From assembly GCA_025769875.1 (NCBI GenBank), contig JAGFNK010000107.1:62001-126000 (forward strand): a DNA stretch of 64,000 nt, read 5' to 3'. The notes under the pieces were generated by a model. That model did not search any database and was not told where the DNA came from. It was given only the letters and a program-made list of their open reading frames with translations. This DNA comes from Russula earlei. Taxonomy: Eukaryota > Basidiomycota > Agaricomycetes > Russulales > Russulaceae. The translations under genes and the position numbers were made by a program. Shown here in pieces: positions 1-11,469 of this stretch. Each line of letters starts with the position of its first letter. Position 1 is the stretch's first letter.

Positions 1-1
1 T

Positions 2-904
2 ATGTGGGTAAAACTGGGGGGTGAAAGCTTGGTTATCACACGATTCACGAATGCACTCGTGCGAAGCCGACCACTGAAGGAGAAGGGTGCCGAACAGGTG
101 AATTCATCCCTTTTTGACGTGCCGGCATTTTGCCTGACTGGTAAACGATCGCCAGCTCCTGATCGATCTATCGGCGCTGAAGTCGTGCTTGCTCAAGCTT
201 CCCGGGGACGCCTTAATCACCCCTAGGTAGGATATCGCCAACGAACAAGCCGAACATCGGCTGATGCATCTCTTTTTTCCAGTTACACCAGAGGCGTTAC
301 TAGGAGTACCCAGCGTTTGGAGGCGCTGCTCAAAGTCATCGTTACGCCACAGGTCAGCTGTCCTTCGGTGGCATATGTCTGATATTGATTTACGCCGTGT
401 CTAGGACCCAGCTGAAGGTTTCATCCTCAACTATACCCTTCTGATAGGTGACGCGTCATTCTCCAACTTTCAAAAGGTGTGTCCACATGCAGGCACACCA
501 GTCGCCCCCCGGCGGCCACCGCAGCTCATGCGCCATACCACTTATAGATAATCGACCTGAAGGGCACACCGCGTGCAGAACAAAACGACCTGCTTGATTT
601 CTTCGTTACCATCACGAGCACGAAGCTCGAGCTCGAACAAACATCATTTCTCACGGAACTCGATATGGACCCTCCTACGACAAGCGCGCTGGGTCTCACG
701 TCCCCCAACGGCAGTCGGGTTGCGTTGCCGGGAACGGGTGGCGGTGAAGCATTGCTTGCGACGCTAGTATCACCACCGCTTAGCAACACGCCATCTGGGG
801 CAGACACCCCACCACGCGGTGACGCCCCTGCAACGAAGCAAGTCTTTTCAGATATCCGGCGATTAATGAGTTTTGCCGTTAGGCGGGACACTGCACCGCA
901 GTAA
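2..904 (+). CDS. VPS53: VPS53 C-terminal part (GARP complex subunit), 5' end outside window
   Basis: C-terminal part of Vps53, a subunit of the GARP complex that tethers endosome-derived vesicles at the trans-Golgi. Exons joined by GT-AG sites: 2-97, 156-226, 283-352, 405-476, 548-904 (222 codons including TAA). The joined protein shows the family's C-terminal landmarks: LLIDLSALKSCLLKLP, then SYTRGVTRSTQRLEALLKVI, then the strongly conserved SNFQKIIDLKGTPRAEQNDL stretch (human: FQKILDMKGLKRSEQ). The last ~65 residues are low-complexity and variable. All phases agree across the four introns. The true first exon and most of the protein lie to the left; the left boundary of the first listed exon is not certain. 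It converges on the bL17m gene, ending about 130 bp from it. Identification is from remembered family sequence, not a search. Confidence 0.85.
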
Positions 905-1032
905 TAATGTAGCGTATTTGGTTATTTCATTTATGCTACTACGCCTCAGTGGGAAGAAGGTGGACCGAAGAGGTCAAGCATGGGAGCGTCTATCAAATCA
1001 GACAACAAACGGTGGCTTGCGTCCGGCCATGG

Positions 1033-2257
1033 TTAGTCTAGACTTGTTCCCAAGTAAGTGGCCGGTCGATCCCAAGTTTGCGCCTCTCGAACCACCGCAC
1101 TTTCCGTCCTGGTGTCCAGCCCAAACTCCCTTGCGCTCTCCGTAACGCACTGCCCGCAGCACCTGGCACGGTCTCCCCGGCCTTTCAATTTGTAATCCTT
1201 GATGCTGCGAAAATACCGTTGATCCGACTCTGCGGACTCCTTTTCCGAGTGCTCGCGGAGGGCTTTGACGGCGAGAGGCCGCGCGAGGAGGGTGTCCTAC
1301 GTGGGCAGGCGTTGAGAAGGCGCCCGGCGGCAAGTCGACATGTGTGTGGGGGGGTCAATGGGTGGAAAGGGAGGCGTACCATGTGCTCCTGAACCTTCTC
1401 CCCGAACCGCTTGACGTCTCCCGCAGACCGATACCGCAGCGCCTTTCTCAGGTTCCACAGCGTGCGCTGGCGCAGCGCCCCCTCTCCCTCACCCTCACCG
1501 GCACCGGCACCGGCACCGTCTCCCGCTCCCCCCTCGCCGAGCGCGCGCGCGCGCTCGACCGTCTCGTCCACGTCCCGCACGCCCTCCTTGACCAGCGCGC
1601 GGGCGGAGCGCGTCTTGAGCCGGTCGGAAAGGACGTCCCAGCCGGTCGCGCGGGCGGCCATCTCGAACCTGAGGTCGCGCGGGCCGTCGACGAGCTCGAG
1701 GACGGCGTGCGGCGCGTTGTCGCCCGGGCGGCGGCCGAACTTGTGTACGCGCGTGTAGCCGCCGGGGCGGCGCGCGTAGCGCGCCGCGAGCGTCTCGAAG
1801 ACCTTGGGGGCGAGGGAGGGCTGGAGCAGGAAGCCCGTCGCCCGCTTCCACGCCGGGTGCGTGCCCCTTTTGCCGAGCGTGATGATCTGTTTTTTTTTTT
1901 TTTTGGTGTGTGTGTGAGTGTGTGTGTTGTGCGTGCGTCGAGGCGAGGCGAGGCGAGGCGAGGCGGATGGGAATAATCGCCGGGGATTCGTCAGGCGGAC
2001 TGGGTGAGGTAGAGTGGGGCAGGGAAGTACGAGACCTTTTCGGCGAGACGCGCGGCGTCGCGGGCCTTTGGGAGCGTGGTCTTCACCTGCTCGTGTTGTA
2101 TGAGGGACGTGACGAGGTTGCTAGGGGGAATGAATATGGGGGACACGTTAGGCGTATATTCAAAGACGGAAAAAGCTAGGAGAGAGCTTCACCGTAGCAT
2201 CAGCATGCGATGCGATGACGTTCTCGAGAATTTGCGAAAGGCGACGCCATGCTTCAT
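1033..2257 (-). CDS. Mitochondrial large-subunit ribosomal protein bL17m
   Basis: Mitochondrial ribosomal protein of the bacterial L17 family (yeast Mrpl8), acting in the large subunit. Four exons on the minus strand: 2257-2193, 2120-2036, 1886-1380, 1296-1033, giving 306 residues. The N-terminus MKHGVAFRKFSRTSSHRMLM and the following RNLVTSLIQHEQVKTTLPKA are classic L17 signatures, followed by LAEK/IITLGKRG and RRPGGYTRVHKFGRRPGDNA. This is longer than bacterial L17 because of a C-terminal extension with an acidic Gly/Ala-rich linker (about residues 160-185), as in fungal mitochondrial orthologues. Introns are 149, 72 and 83 bp; the last joint is chosen because it continues a charged helical tail without stops, and the final exon is the least certain part. 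The second exon of coding sequence ends before a poly-A run that forms an unusual acceptor context. Confidence 0.85.
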
Positions 2258-2638
2258 CACAAACGAGCAAAAGTGATTTCACTGTTGACGTTTGCGTATG
2301 CGATGTCTTTCTGGGGGGCCCGGCAATGCCCGGGTTACGCCTTACGCATTGGGACGGCCCGTGATGGAATGATCTCGTTGGATGGATTTACTCCAAGGAA
2401 CAAAGGAACAAAGGAACGATGATGAAGTGTCAACCAAAAAAAAAAAAAAAGGAACTAATACACATTGCGGGAAGGAAAAACAAAAAATAGACACCAACAT
2501 CAGTCAGGGTGATGCCCGGAAAAAAAATAGGGCCCTCATGGTAAAAAAACTCAAGGTTGGTTGATGTGGCTGGCTATGTATGTAAACAAGATTCTAGGGC
2601 GACGATTGTCCAATGCAAGTAATGACAGTTCATCAAAG
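2258..2638. other. Intergenic, no gene seen
   Basis: Spacer between the start of bL17m and the stop of the membrane-protein gene. It holds A-rich runs near 2,430-2,460 but no coding signal. Confidence 0.6.
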
Positions 2639-5288
2639 TCATGAGGTTCGTTTCGTCTGGCTTCCTGAGGAAGAAGAGCCTTCTGGCGATGGGTCATGAT
2701 CGCGCAGTCTTGATGGGCCCGCTCCAGGGGTCTGCAATGGATGTGGCCCTCGTGGGGGCGGTGCGGGCGTACCGAATAGCTTATGCATGATGAATGGCGA
2801 CGTGTAGGAACGCTGGGGCAATGGGGGATGAGGTGGCGGGTGCTCACCCACGCCGATGCTGGCACGCCTACTCTCCTCCTCGCCCGGTTCGTCATCCGAC
2901 GAATGACGGAAGTGAATATCTGATACCGTCACTGGGACGCTTTCCGTTGGCGAGACGATAGAACTGCTGCGGAGATGCGGGCGCGTAAGGGAGGATGGAT
3001 GGATGATGATGTGCGGAACCTGAGTTGCGCCGCTCAAAGTGGAAGCAGGAGGGGCTGTAGTCGTAGAGACTGATCGTGGAAGGTTTTGGGGCTCGGCGAA
3101 CCCAGTCTCCACATGTAATGGCGGAGTACTTTGGGTATGTTGCCGCACAGCGCGCCGAGGGAACATCGGACGGATCGAGGACTCGGACACCCGCTCGACT
3201 GCCGACAGGGGAATACGCGGGAGGGGGCGGATATTCAAAGAGAATCGCGGAAACTCGACACTTGTGGATGGTGGACGAGACACGCTCGGTCTATCGCGTG
3301 AACCAGTGAGTAGGTCACGGTGGTATCCCATCGCAAATGGGAGCGATATCCGTCGAGCGGATGAGAAAGGTTCGTCACTTCTCCGACGCATGGAACCGGA
3401 AGAGGAAGATGAAGTGGAGGCTCCATGACTAGGATGTCGCACGCTGGCAAACGACACCTGAGAAGAACCGCCAATGTCCAGGAAGGAGTAAGAAGGCTGG
3501 CTTTGGTCACTGCCTCCTTGTGCCGGACCGCTGGTGGAAACTCGAGGGCGAGGAAGAGGGGGCACCGGTTGGATGGGCGTAAGCTCGAATGCCCTTCCCT
3601 CTGTTTGTTCAGCCATCTCCTGGTCTCGGGGTAAAAGACTTGCGCGAGCACCTTCATTCGTCGCTTGACCCATTGCGACAGACGACGGAGGTCGACCCAT
3701 CTCACCGCTGTCAGTGCCATCTCCATTGGAAATTTCATGCAAAGGAATTCCTCGGCTCGACTCCCTGGCATGGGTGCCAGGACGTCCAAGGGAGATCGTG
3801 GGACTACGCGGAAGATCCTGAGCACTGTTACCTGAATAATCCCTCTGCGAAGGAGGAAGGGAGGGTCTGGATTGAATCGGAAGGTCAAGTGTGAAACTCA
3901 GGCTGCCACTGCCATCGATCGTCCCGTGCCGGCTTTTGTCTACTGGACTCTTCTCTTCGTACATATCGTCAAAGTCGTCATCCTCAGGCCCGCGGACAAT
4001 ATCAAGGACTTTGGAATGGTCGTTTCCGTTTGGCGCGACGAACAACCTTTTGCGATGCAGAATACTGCGAAATTTGCGCCGCCGACACCACAAAAAGTAG
4101 GCAGCGATGAGAAGGACGAGCGCTCCTAGGATTGAGGCAACTACGATCGCGGCAATGGAGCCCCGCGATACATGAGACGAGGAACCTGAGCTAAGACTCG
4201 CCCTAACGAGAACGATTAGAATGACTCTCGAAAACGGGAATAGGTAGATGTCGTGCACTTACGAACTCGACGAGGCAATTGTGATGTTGATCGAGCCAAT
4301 GGCCAATAAGCGGTCCTCCGCGTTTGTGATGGTCAACGTGTGAGGAACGCTATTGTTCAGCCCAGTCTTGAAAAAAAGTGTCGTGGCGTCTCTAGAGGAA
4401 GATGCCCCATCGAGAATGATGCTGTCATTATCGAGTTGCACTGAAAATTCCCCGGACGTCGCGTCTCGAAACCCAAAGACGGTTATAGCTGTGCCTGATA
4501 ACGAGCGACGCGGATACACGGTTAAGGGTGACAAGACACGGGCCAAGGGAAACTCACCTGAAAAGTTGTACTTTAGAAAGTCCCCCGCGTGTGTCGTGGT
4601 ATGATACGAGCTGTCCAGCGAGGAGAAGGAAGAGTCATTCAAGAATGACCACTGGCCTGTGAATGGGAGCAAGGTGTCCTCTATAACCGTACTGGAGAAT
4701 GTGACGCTGGGCCGGGTAATAGTCAGTACCCGAAAAGGGCGGAGCGCGCATGGCGGGTACTTGAAGAAAACGCACTTGGATAGTGTGGAATTGATGGCGA
4801 TAGACGCGTTGTCGATCGCAATCAAGGCTGACGACGAGTTGGCGGGATTATGAACAATGAGGGATAAGGTGTGTTCACCGGGCGGAAGTTCATCGTACGC
4901 CGCCAATAAAGTTGTCCCGGTGGGGGGGGAGATGGAGGAGTTGGTGATGCCGTCGAGTTGAAGGTCGTAAGTGATGGGCCCCAGAGCGAACCCGGACAGC
5001 TTGATACCATTTCCTGCATGATATCAATTGGAGTTGACAGCGGAAGCATTGCACGATTGGAAGCGATCACGCACCCCACCACTGAATGGAAAACGCGGCC
5101 TGATCCCGGGACGTGACATGAAAGCTGGTTCCATTACCCTGCTCACTGGGGAAGGTCGGGCAGGCTGAGGTGCTAAAGCAGGGGTTCCAACCTCCGAAGA
5201 AGTTCGGGATGGAGAGTGTGTCTGCGAAGGGGAAGTAGGAAAGTTGAGGAGAGGAGTCGGGGATGAGAAGGGTGAAAGAGTCAGCCAT
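2639..5288 (-). CDS. Single-pass membrane protein with N-terminal beta-rich ectodomain (uncharacterised basidiomycete family)
   Basis: Four exons: 5288-5075, 5013-4558, 4494-4263, 4202-2639 (821 residues, all phases consistent). The N-terminal half resembles a widespread basidiomycete family that starts with a 'DSSP..SY.PFADT' motif, then repeats of Asn/Ser/Thr-rich beta strands (for example GNGIKLSGFALGPITYDLQL) typical of carbohydrate-binding-like ectodomains. After about residue 300 there is a Ser-rich stalk and one clear membrane helix, AAIVVASILGALVLLIAAYF, followed by the basic stop-transfer WCRRRKF. The remaining ~500 residues are a cytoplasmic, Ser/Pro-rich, low-complexity tail. No cleavable signal peptide follows the chosen ATG, so an upstream exon cannot be excluded. 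Function unknown; the layout suggests a cell-surface or wall-sensing protein, which is inference. Confidence 0.7.
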
Positions 5289-8200
5289 GCATGGGAGATA
5301 TGCAGGACCTGAGGAACCCTCTCAGGGAGGGTGGAGGGGAAGAGAAGGGACATCGGGGACAAGGAGGACGAGTTAATATGTCAACGAGAGAGTCCCGTGG
5401 TTCAGACATTTGTTTGGGACTCGGACTGCGGGCGGCGCCGTACTTACCGTAAGGTTAAGCAACCGACCACGACGTCGTCCACCACCATCAAATAATCATC
5501 TAATCTTATCGTCACCTTTTACCGTTCCCCTGGCTCTTGTTCCCTCTCGGTTCCTGATAAGACGTCCTTTTCATTCCCGACTCCCCCTTCCAACTCAGGC
5601 CATCTCTTGTCCTCATCGATTCCCTCGAACTTCCCTCGGAATCAAGCCCCGCGCGCGAGGCGTCAACGCATGCATTTACGTCTGCCCAATGGGTGCTACC
5701 ATGGAATCCGGGATTCGTCCCGTGCAACGGGCACAGCCTTTCCTCCTGGGGGCTAAGTTTTTCACATCTCGCTCGACCCTTTCTTACCTTACCCATCGCA
5801 AACATTCGCATTGACCATCCATCTGCCGCCTTCACACCACGTCACTGTTACTTGGCAACAAATTCCTATCTCTCCTCCAAAGCGATGACCTAATTAACAA
5901 CTGCACCCTGAAATGAACATTCGCCATGCCACTCGCTTCGGCCTCTCATTTCATTTCAAGACGATGAAGGCCCGCCCGCCGTAGGTCCGTCACTCGGCCC
6001 GGGAACTCCGATAACATTGCCCAATCGACCTCGTCCATCAAAGCGCTTGCGACCATCGGAAATTTTTTCCATCCGTTCCGGCGTCAAGCAGGTGAAGAAT
6101 GAGCGGTCAAGAGTGACCGAATCGAGTGACAGGTTGCGCCGACCAGAAATGAGAGCGCACTCCTTGTGAGATCTGCTGGCCGGCGGCAAAGTTGCGTCAC
6201 CCTTTGTAGAGGTGTTTATCCCCATCGTACCAAAGACGTCTTCGGGGCTTGCATTTCTGGAGGGGAAGTGGCCCCATCTTGCCATGCATTGACAGCGGCG
6301 TCGGCTGAGTGGCTGAGAAGTTCCGCGGGCCCCACTCCAAAGAAAATCCAACGCTCCCTTCCTCTCCCACCCATCCAGGCACTTGCCGACGGCCTCCGTT
6401 CCGGCAGGCCATCTCATGACCCCAGATTGTTCCCTTTCTCGGATCCTCATAAAGATGAAACGCAGATAAGCTACGATGTCGTTCCAGCAGCGTCTCGCCA
6501 CTCTCCTTTTCCAGCTTGTGCATCTTTCTGAGGCGCCCACGTGACAGGCTTCTGAACGTGAGATACAAGCACGCATCAGCACCTTCCGTGCATCCTTATT
6601 ATCAGATGCGGTACTCGGAGGCCTTCTATTGTACAAGAGACTTCCTCCGTCAGCTTTCGGGATATCATTGTGGCCATCGTTAAGTGGTCCCCGTGTCCAA
6701 TCGCAATCTCATTTCGACCCGTTTGGTTCCTACGCAGACAAAATGTGTTTTCTTTATTCTCTTGCACATCGTCGTCGAACGCTGGTTCGTCAAGACATAC
6801 AATTCGATCTTGATTTTTGTCATGAGGGCACGCCGATCCAGATTTCTCTGTCTCTGCGCGCCTTGAGGCGCATGAGCGGAGACAGTCCGTGCGTTTCGCG
6901 AAACTGAAATCACGCCATTTCCCCCCGTCTTCTAACACCGCGGTTGTCGCCTTCAAAACTCGGCAGGGAAGCGATCGCGTGTATCAGGCGCGTATGCCTC
7001 TACGCGAGTCCTCGTGCATCGTCTGAAACGCGCTGAAATGGCCGCCTTTTTTTACGGGGTCCCCAATCACACGCTGATCCCGTGACACGAGTGGCCACTT
7101 ATGAACGGCGCACCACACAAATTGCTTTGAAACACTTCGGCGCTCTACAACTTCTACGACGTAAAGCGAGGATTCAAGGCATTCACCTCCGAGGTGACGC
7201 AAGTGATGGTAGTAGTACCGTAGCAGCAACACAGATACACTGATCCTCGTGGCGCATCCCCCAAAAGATTTAATGAGACGGAAGGTGATACTTTGGTCAG
7301 GGTGACGGATATCGCCCTGTTTTGGCATCACTCGGCTGGAATGAATAGGGATTCTCGTCGCAAGCGTCGTTCAGACGAGTAATTTATCTTTGCTCTAACT
7401 CCGCTCCACCCTTCGATGTCATGCGCTGAACGCGAGAGGAACCATAGAACATATCTCACGCTTTGAAACCTTCATGCAATATTTCAAGATGGACCCATAG
7501 AAGCACGGTTCAGTACGAGCATGGCAGAGAGAATTATGCATTCCCTCCAAGGGGTGATCGTGCGGTTCTCCAATCGACGGGGCTTTCGCATTCATCGCCA
7601 TTTTTCTGGTACATCCTGCACGACGAACTGAGCTCTATATCCGCAGAGGTAACAGAAATGACGTGCTGTGAACGGTGGGAGAGACAAAAGATGAACGTCC
7701 CTGGTTTTACGAGTCGGATCATTTTTGAATGGTGCCGGGGTAAACCACGACCGAGCTGTTTGGGGGTGGGGATGGTGGGATCAATTCATTTGCGTCCATA
7801 GTGCGGTCACCATCAACGTGCAAGCCACAACAAGACCGTTTCTCGGGTGACTGACAGAATGTGAAAAAGAAAAGTTTTGTGATTTGGCGCATCTAGATTA
7901 TACCACAGTTACAAAGGGCAAGCATACGACATGTCGTACAGAGTGGAGACAGAAGGGCCTGAGAAGAAAGGACATGAGAATACTGTGGCTGTATCACCAT
8001 GGCGTTTACCGCCGAGGTGAACACATGCCATGATGACGTGAAAGGCGAGATTGTTCGCGGGTGGTCCAAGCAGAACAGTACGTTGACAAGGTGAAAGTTG
8101 ACAGCGTGGGCCGATCGACACAGGAACCGAACGACGGTTATGACTACGCATGTGACATATAGGGTTTTTGACTTCCAACAAGTGTTCAAATAATGGACCT

Positions 8201-8360
8201 GGAACAGACCATAGAAGCAAAACGGAAGAGGGTTGGTTGGTTGTTCGAAGGTGTCAGATCCCGTCCACGAGACGGACTCGGCAAGCACGACACGATGGTC
8301 ACATGACATGCTTTTTGTCATGTCAGGGCATCAATCATTTTCGAGTGGGCTCGTCAATGT
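5289..8360. other. About 3 kb without a convincing gene; one weak minus-strand ORF
   Basis: No recognisable protein. The best open frame is on the minus strand, 5956-6636 (226 codons), whose last ~70 residues (Arg/Asp-rich, ending in Gly-Pro-Ser) look faintly protein-like, with a second overlapping frame at 6197-6568; a spliced small gene is possible but unsupported. A short hairpin (ACATGACA/TGTCATGT) lies near 8,300, just outside the transposon. Confidence 0.35.
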
Positions 8361-8398
8361 TAAGGTAGACGACGCTCATAATCGACCAACGTCACGTG
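8361..8398 (+). repeat. Left terminal inverted repeat (with TA)
   Basis: TA followed by 36 bp that match the right end perfectly in reverse complement. The repeat ends in the palindrome CACGTG, an E-box-like core. Confidence 0.9.
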
Positions 8399-8719
8399 GT
8401 GTTACTTTTGTGTGACAATCCTGGTCGGATTAGGAAGTTTTGCCTCGGGGAAACTGCGGGGTGCTCTTCCTGCAATTCTCGAGAAAGAATCGGGAAATCG
8501 GTGACCAACATTTTGTAATAGTAGTTGTTTATTGTATGTATTCACAATCTTATGATGAAGGAGTAAGAAATGACTGAGAAATAAAAGAAACAAATTTGGC
8601 ATCTATCTCCAATCACTGATTGTGGCGTGTGATCTGATGGAATGAGCGTCGAACGTCGCATGTCATCTGAGAAACAAACTCAACATGTGAAAGGGGTTTA
8701 ATTCGACACATAAACAATG

Positions 8720-11107
8720 TTAAATGATTCCCTTCCTTCCCAACTCCTCCATGATGTTCATAGGAACTACACGGTGACCCTTGTACACTCTTGCTGCCCA
8801 TGCAGCTTGTCTCCCATTCAGTCTGTGCATATATGAATTCATGAATCGACGAGAACGATTAGCAAAGCGACGCATGGATTTCAAGGGAACAGATTCCAAT
8901 GCGGCAAGCATGTTTTTTTCCAGTACATCTTCTCGTGATGATTCTGGATTTAAACGGTAGATCCGCTTTGCATAACCCCAACATTGCTCAATAAAATTGA
9001 GCTCGCAGTGGAACTTTGGTAAGAAGAACAGCTTGAAGCCACGTGCCTTGCAGATCGACTCCAGGATTGTCTCAACATTGGCAAAATCTGGTTCATTGTA
9101 GAGAACTCGGCGGCAGCAACAGTTGATGGCAGGAGGTAAGCACTTGAAGTTTTTGCATTCAGCACGAACCTTGGACATGTCCCTGTAGCCTCGTTCATCC
9201 AGAATTGTGGCCATTCCTTTAAAGACCCCAGCGCGTTCGTGCCCCTCAGGGAAATAAAGTGGCTGTGGTGTGCCATCTTTGAAGCGTGCATCGCCCATCC
9301 GGATTTTTGTTTTTTCGGCCGTTCCATCGCGCTTGTGCACAAATTTTCCGCTAAGTGGATCACGAAGTGACACCTCGACACCCCAGTTCTTCCCGACTTT
9401 GGGTGTATTTTTAGGCATTTTTCGGGCCGATAACGCATCCTCCTCACGCTTGAGGTGAGTGGACGCATTGTCATAAACCAGGACATGGTCATACTCAGGA
9501 TAGAACTCTGTGAGAATGTCCATGGCTTCTTGGACCTGTGCTTGGATGTCCCCATTGGTAAAATAGCCTTCCCGATTTTTTCCTGGCTTCAGAATTCTTC
9601 GGGCTGTCCTTGTTCCATCAAGAGATCGAAGCCACCCAAAATCCGCGGAAACGAAGTCAGCTACCATCATTGAAACACCTTCCCCTTTTGCATACGGCTT
9701 GGCAGGTGCATCCTTGTGATGCCAGATCTTGCGCCGCCGATCATGAGCATAAAAAATGGATTCATCATGGAACCATGCGATGGTTCGACGCCCCCATGGT
9801 CTTGGCCCAAACTCAAGTAGGTTGTCTTCATCCCAGCTAAACATGAGGTGCTCAATGTTTCGCCACTGTGGTAAGAAAACGTGCTCCCGGTAGAAGACAA
9901 CATCCTCGCGCTCATGGCCATCAACATATTGGCCCTTTTTTGGTGCTCCGTATCGGTATCCCAGCACCTTTAGGTAACGCTGGGCTGTCCGCATGGAAAC
10001 TCTTCTATCAATGCCATGCTGTGACCTAACCTCATCTGAATTGATGAAATCACAAAGCTTTTCCCCAGAGATTTCGTTGCCAATTGATAGAAGGTAAATG
10101 TTAATTTCGTTTGTCAGATCCTCGTTGACAAGCATTGTCTCGTTCCAGTGCCCATAAGGATTCAGAGGGAGCATTGTGCGGTCTTTTATATACTGCCTGG
10201 TGAGTTTGCGCAGCTGCCGCGCGCAATGCAGTCCTCTTGACAATGACACCACGGCCTGACACGATGATGCAGCCCAGCTGTTGTAGGTACAAGATTGCTT
10301 TTTCACATAGAAATGTAGGATCACTTCCATGCCTTCCAGTCGCGTGCGAACAAATATGTTGAGCTCTGGATCAACATGTCCAGTGCCCTTTTTTCGAGGT
10401 GGATGGAGGATGTCTCTGAGATCCTGGAGTGCTGCTTGAGCCTGTGTCTGTGTTGGGGCTTCGCGTTCCTTTCCCGCTCGTGTTTCCTCAACATTTGGAC
10501 CTGTAAAGTTATGTCTGAGCCCTCTTGTTTCTCTGCTTGAGTCTGGTCCTCCAGTGGTATCCTTAAATCCTTCGGGTTGGTTTTCCGTAGGTCTGGAGTC
10601 AGTGCGTGGGTGATTCTCTGTCCTGAGGAATGGGAAGTCCTGTGGCATGTCGCCTTCATCGCCGCTGCCATATTCACCACCGCTATCCTCGGAATCATCA
10701 ACTGAATCCACATCCTCAGCAAGTTCTGGCATCTTGGGGTCATCCATCAAGTCCTCAAGGTCAGGTTCAGTGCAAACATTGCAATAGAACTCATGGAATT
10801 GCCAGTCTGTTGGAACAGTGTGGGCCTGGAGTGCTCCTTTCGGGACTTGAACTCGAAATTTGCTTTGCATGTCATCAAAAGATGATTTGCCTCTCTTTTC
10901 GTGGTGACTTTTGCATATTGAAATGTTCTGACAGACCCAAGGTAGGTTTATGCAAGGATAATGTTTGGGTTTCTCGCTCACTTCCTTGTTTTCTTTGGTG
11001 GATCTTCCCATCACGTCGTCGAGTTTCTGCTTCTTGTTGGGATGTGTGCTACCATTCCTGGCAAAGTTTTCTAGCCTGCTGGTTGTAGATATCTTTTTTC
11101 GTCCCAT
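8720..11107 (-). CDS. DDE transposase (IS630/Tc1/mariner-like)
   Basis: Transposase of the surrounding element. I take the ATG at 11107 (MGRKKISTTSRLENF, 795 codons) as the start; the frame is also open to an ATG at 11188, which would add 27 residues. The N-terminal third is acidic, low-complexity and Lys-rich. A helix-turn-helix-like part (RRVSMRTAQRYLKVLGYRYG) precedes the catalytic domain. The three catalytic acids are visible: WFHDESIF, VLVYDNASTH and FHCELNFIEQCWGYAK, the last being the Tc1-type 'NxIE..W' box. Spacing from the second Asp to the final Glu is about 160 residues, far more than the 34-40 of typical Tc1/mariner proteins, because of a Lys/Cys-rich insert. The same architecture is known to me from other basidiomycete DDE endonuclease proteins. 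No intron or frameshift seen. Confidence 0.85.
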   Translation of the reverse strand: MGRKKISTTSRLENFARNGSTHPNKKQKLDDVMGRSTKENKEVSEKPKHYPCINLPWVCQNISICKSHHEKRGKSSFDDMQSKFRVQVPKGALQAHTVPTDWQFHEFYCNVCTEPDLEDLMDDPKMPELAEDVDSVDDSEDSGGEYGSGDEGDMPQDFPFLRTENHPRTDSRPTENQPEGFKDTTGGPDSSRETRGLRHNFTGPNVEETRAGKEREAPTQTQAQAALQDLRDILHPPRKKGTGHVDPELNIFVRTRLEGMEVILHFYVKKQSCTYNSWAASSCQAVVSLSRGLHCARQLRKLTRQYIKDRTMLPLNPYGHWNETMLVNEDLTNEINIYLLSIGNEISGEKLCDFINSDEVRSQHGIDRRVSMRTAQRYLKVLGYRYGAPKKGQYVDGHEREDVVFYREHVFLPQWRNIEHLMFSWDEDNLLEFGPRPWGRRTIAWFHDESIFYAHDRRRKIWHHKDAPAKPYAKGEGVSMMVADFVSADFGWLRSLDGTRTARRILKPGKNREGYFTNGDIQAQVQEAMDILTEFYPEYDHVLVYDNASTHLKREEDALSARKMPKNTPKVGKNWGVEVSLRDPLSGKFVHKRDGTAEKTKIRMGDARFKDGTPQPLYFPEGHERAGVFKGMATILDERGYRDMSKVRAECKNFKCLPPAINCCCRRVLYNEPDFANVETILESICKARGFKLFFLPKFHCELNFIEQCWGYAKRIYRLNPESSREDVLEKNMLAALESVPLKSMRRFANRSRRFMNSYMHRLNGRQAAWAARVYKGHRVVPMNIMEELGRKGII

Positions 11108-11431
11108 TTCTGTGTTACAAGAAGTGTACAGTAGCAACACAGAATATGCGTGACGCGTTCGACATGCTTGAGGTGTGTTGCTCCCCAACCCGATCTAGAT
11201 CGCTTTGTTTCAATCTCCGCCTTGCCCTGATTGATGGGGTTTCTCGTATTTTTGCTATTTCGTTGAAAAATCATAACTTTTTCTCAAAATAAGTATAGGT
11301 TTACGTGTCTTTAGTATGTACCAACAAAATGTTGGAAACCACTTTCCAACAAAAACATCCGTTCTGCATGAAACGAGCCTTTTGCTGTAAATTTTCAAAA
11401 AGTTTCCTCTTTCAGAAGCTGTCACGCTAAG

Positions 11432-11469
11432 CACGTGACGTTGGTCGATTATGAGCGTCGTCTACCTTA
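11432..11469 (-). repeat. Right terminal inverted repeat (with TA)
   Basis: Exact reverse complement of 8361-8398, ending in TA at 11468-11469, which gives the expected TA target duplication. Confidence 0.9.

Larger units (their letters stand above)
8361..11469. mobile_element. Complete Tc1/mariner-superfamily DNA transposon with TA target duplication
   Basis: A 36 bp sequence beginning AGGTAGACGACGCTCATAAT is present at the left end and as an exact reverse complement at the right end, each preceded on the outside by TA. Terminal inverted repeats plus a TA duplication are the hallmark of IS630/Tc1/mariner elements. Inside is one long minus-strand transposase ORF with no frameshift. The perfect repeats and the open ORF suggest a recent or active insertion. 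The internal DNA is more AT-rich than neighbouring genes. Confidence 0.85.

Noticed and set aside
526..891. Minus-strand ORF of 121 codons
   Set aside because: Antisense to the last VPS53 exon, which has clear family homology.
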